Assembly: GCF_002709775.1 (NCBI RefSeq)
Contig: NZ_PAQR01000022.1
Span: 1-64,000 of the forward strand
DNA length: 64,000 nucleotides
Direction of reading: 5' to 3'
DNA from: Thalassospira sp.
GTDB taxonomy: Bacteria; Pseudomonadota; Alphaproteobacteria; Rhodospirillales; Thalassospiraceae
In this document: piece after piece, positions 63,318-64,000 of the stretch
How positions within the stretch are numbered: the first letter of the stretch is position 1
Layout of the letters: every line of letters starts with the position of its first letter
Notes under the pieces: generated by a model
Told to the model about the DNA's origin: nothing
The model's input: only the letters and a program-made list of their open reading frames with translations
The model's database searches: none
Position numbers and translations under genes: made by a program

Positions 63318-64000
63318 ATGACTGAAGATACACTTGATTTGGCGTCGATCCCGACAGATCATCTTGAAAAGATGTTGGCTGCGGGGCGTGACGTTATGGA
63401 ATGTCACCGCGTCCTGACGGCGACCGGCGATAACATCGTTGGTGAACTGATCAAAAGTGCGGGGACATTCTATGAATGGAACCATTACCCCGAAGGCGAT
63501 GTCTATGATCGTCAGTCACATGCGCAGTTCTATTATCATGCCCATCCCAAGGAAGAACGTCGCGATTGGGATGAGCACGGGCATTTTCACACCTTCATGC
63601 GCCCGCGTGGCATGCCGGATGGATGCAAGCCCAAACAGATTGATGGTTTTGACTATCCCGAAGGCCCCAATGATGCGCTGTCGCACCTGATTGCGTTTTC
63701 GATGGATGAGTTCGGATTTTGTCAGCGCCTGTTTACCACCAACCGCTGGGTTACCGGCGAAGTCTGGTACGACGCGGAAGATGTCATTGCCATGCTTGAC
63801 GGGTTTGTCATCGACCATGCGCAGCCATCCTGGCCGGTTAATCGCTGGGTATCTGGTATGATGATCCTGTTCCGCCCGCAAATCGAAAAGCTGATCCGGG
63901 AACGTGATCAGGCGGTTGCCGAATGGGCGAACAAACATCCTGACCGTGATGTCTATGAAGACCGCGAGCTTGAAGTTACCTCGACACTGGATGTCGCGAG
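63318..64000 (+). CDS. His-rich protein of uncharacterised family (DUF6969-like), C-terminus outside the window
   Basis: I translated 227 codons from the ATG at 63318 to the window edge without a stop. The middle is rich in His and aromatic residues: YEWNHYPEGDVYDRQSHAQF, FYYHAHPKEERRDW, DEHGHFHTFMRP (about 52-100), then FTTNRWVTGEVWYDAEDV and a helical C-terminal part. The pattern of closely spaced His, Asp and Glu suggests metal binding. From memory the family resembles DUF6969; that name is not verified. It lies 134 bases after the SUMF1-like gene on the same strand. No signal peptide is seen. Confidence 0.72.
   Translation, partial: MTEDTLDLASIPTDHLEKMLAAGRDVMECHRVLTATGDNIVGELIKSAGTFYEWNHYPEGDVYDRQSHAQFYYHAHPKEERRDWDEHGHFHTFMRPRGMPDGCKPKQIDGFDYPEGPNDALSHLIAFSMDEFGFCQRLFTTNRWVTGEVWYDAEDVIAMLDGFVIDHAQPSWPVNRWVSGMMILFRPQIEKLIRERDQAVAEWANKHPDRDVYEDRELEVTSTLDVA

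Overview
The window looks like chromosome from a marine alphaproteobacterium of the Rhodospirillales, most like Thalassospira. This is inferred from the mid-50s GC composition, the protein character (two TRAP uptake systems, HBM-type chemoreceptors, a complete queuosine locus) and the dcw gene order. I could not run a search, so the genus is a judgement. No rRNA, tRNA, insertion sequence, integrase or CRISPR array was found.

Layout. 1-3.4 kb (minus strand) is the start of the division/cell-wall cluster mraZ-rsmH-ftsL-ftsI, joined by 4-bp overlaps and preceded by a striking array of MraZ-type boxes. 3.9-7.2 kb carries a secreted EF-hand protein, a CorA transporter and an isochorismatase/flavin-oxidase fusion. 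RNase P RNA lies at 7.3-7.7 kb with its own promoter. 7.7-12.2 kb (minus strand) holds an amidase, a DMT exporter, an ABC-F protein and a DjlA-like co-chaperone. 12.5-16.8 kb has two tandem paralogous chemoreceptors. 16.9-24.3 kb has a winged-helix regulator, a DctPQM TRAP transporter and a fused 5-oxoprolinase/hydantoinase, probably one uptake-and-hydrolysis unit. 24.7-26.3 kb is a membrane-anchored FMN glutamate-synthase-like protein.

26.4-28.5 kb is the main accessory patch. A YjhX-type gene and a GNAT gene flank a 1.1-kb AT-rich islet with a lipoprotein gene, bounded by 17-bp direct repeats, one of which lies at the 3' end of the GNAT gene. 28.6-40.3 kb is mostly housekeeping or envelope: a diguanylate cyclase, a TIGR00266 protein, a D-lactate dehydrogenase, an LpxR-like deacylase, a DUF2189 membrane protein, a large AsmA protein and a phosphate transporter. 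40.5-49.7 kb contains nearly the whole late queuosine pathway (yhhQ, queA, tgt, queF, queG), split by an iron-regulated fecI-fecR-receptor cassette. 49.7-53.7 kb has a CpdA-like phosphodiesterase, a ribbon-helix-helix protein, an asparagine synthetase and a PAS-REC-Hpt protein.

54.0-61.6 kb looks like one catabolic unit: RpiR regulator, class-III aminotransferase, BKACE (DUF849) beta-keto-acid cleavage enzyme, TAXI receptor, fused TRAP permease with a DUF3394 tail, and a universal stress protein. 61.6-64.0 kb holds a secreted peptide of repeated Asn-Pro-Cys-Ala-Ala units divergent from a periplasmic SUMF1/formylglycine-generating-enzyme-like protein and a His-rich uncharacterised protein. This last group is my best candidate for an undescribed system, followed by the BKACE operon and the repeat-bounded islet.
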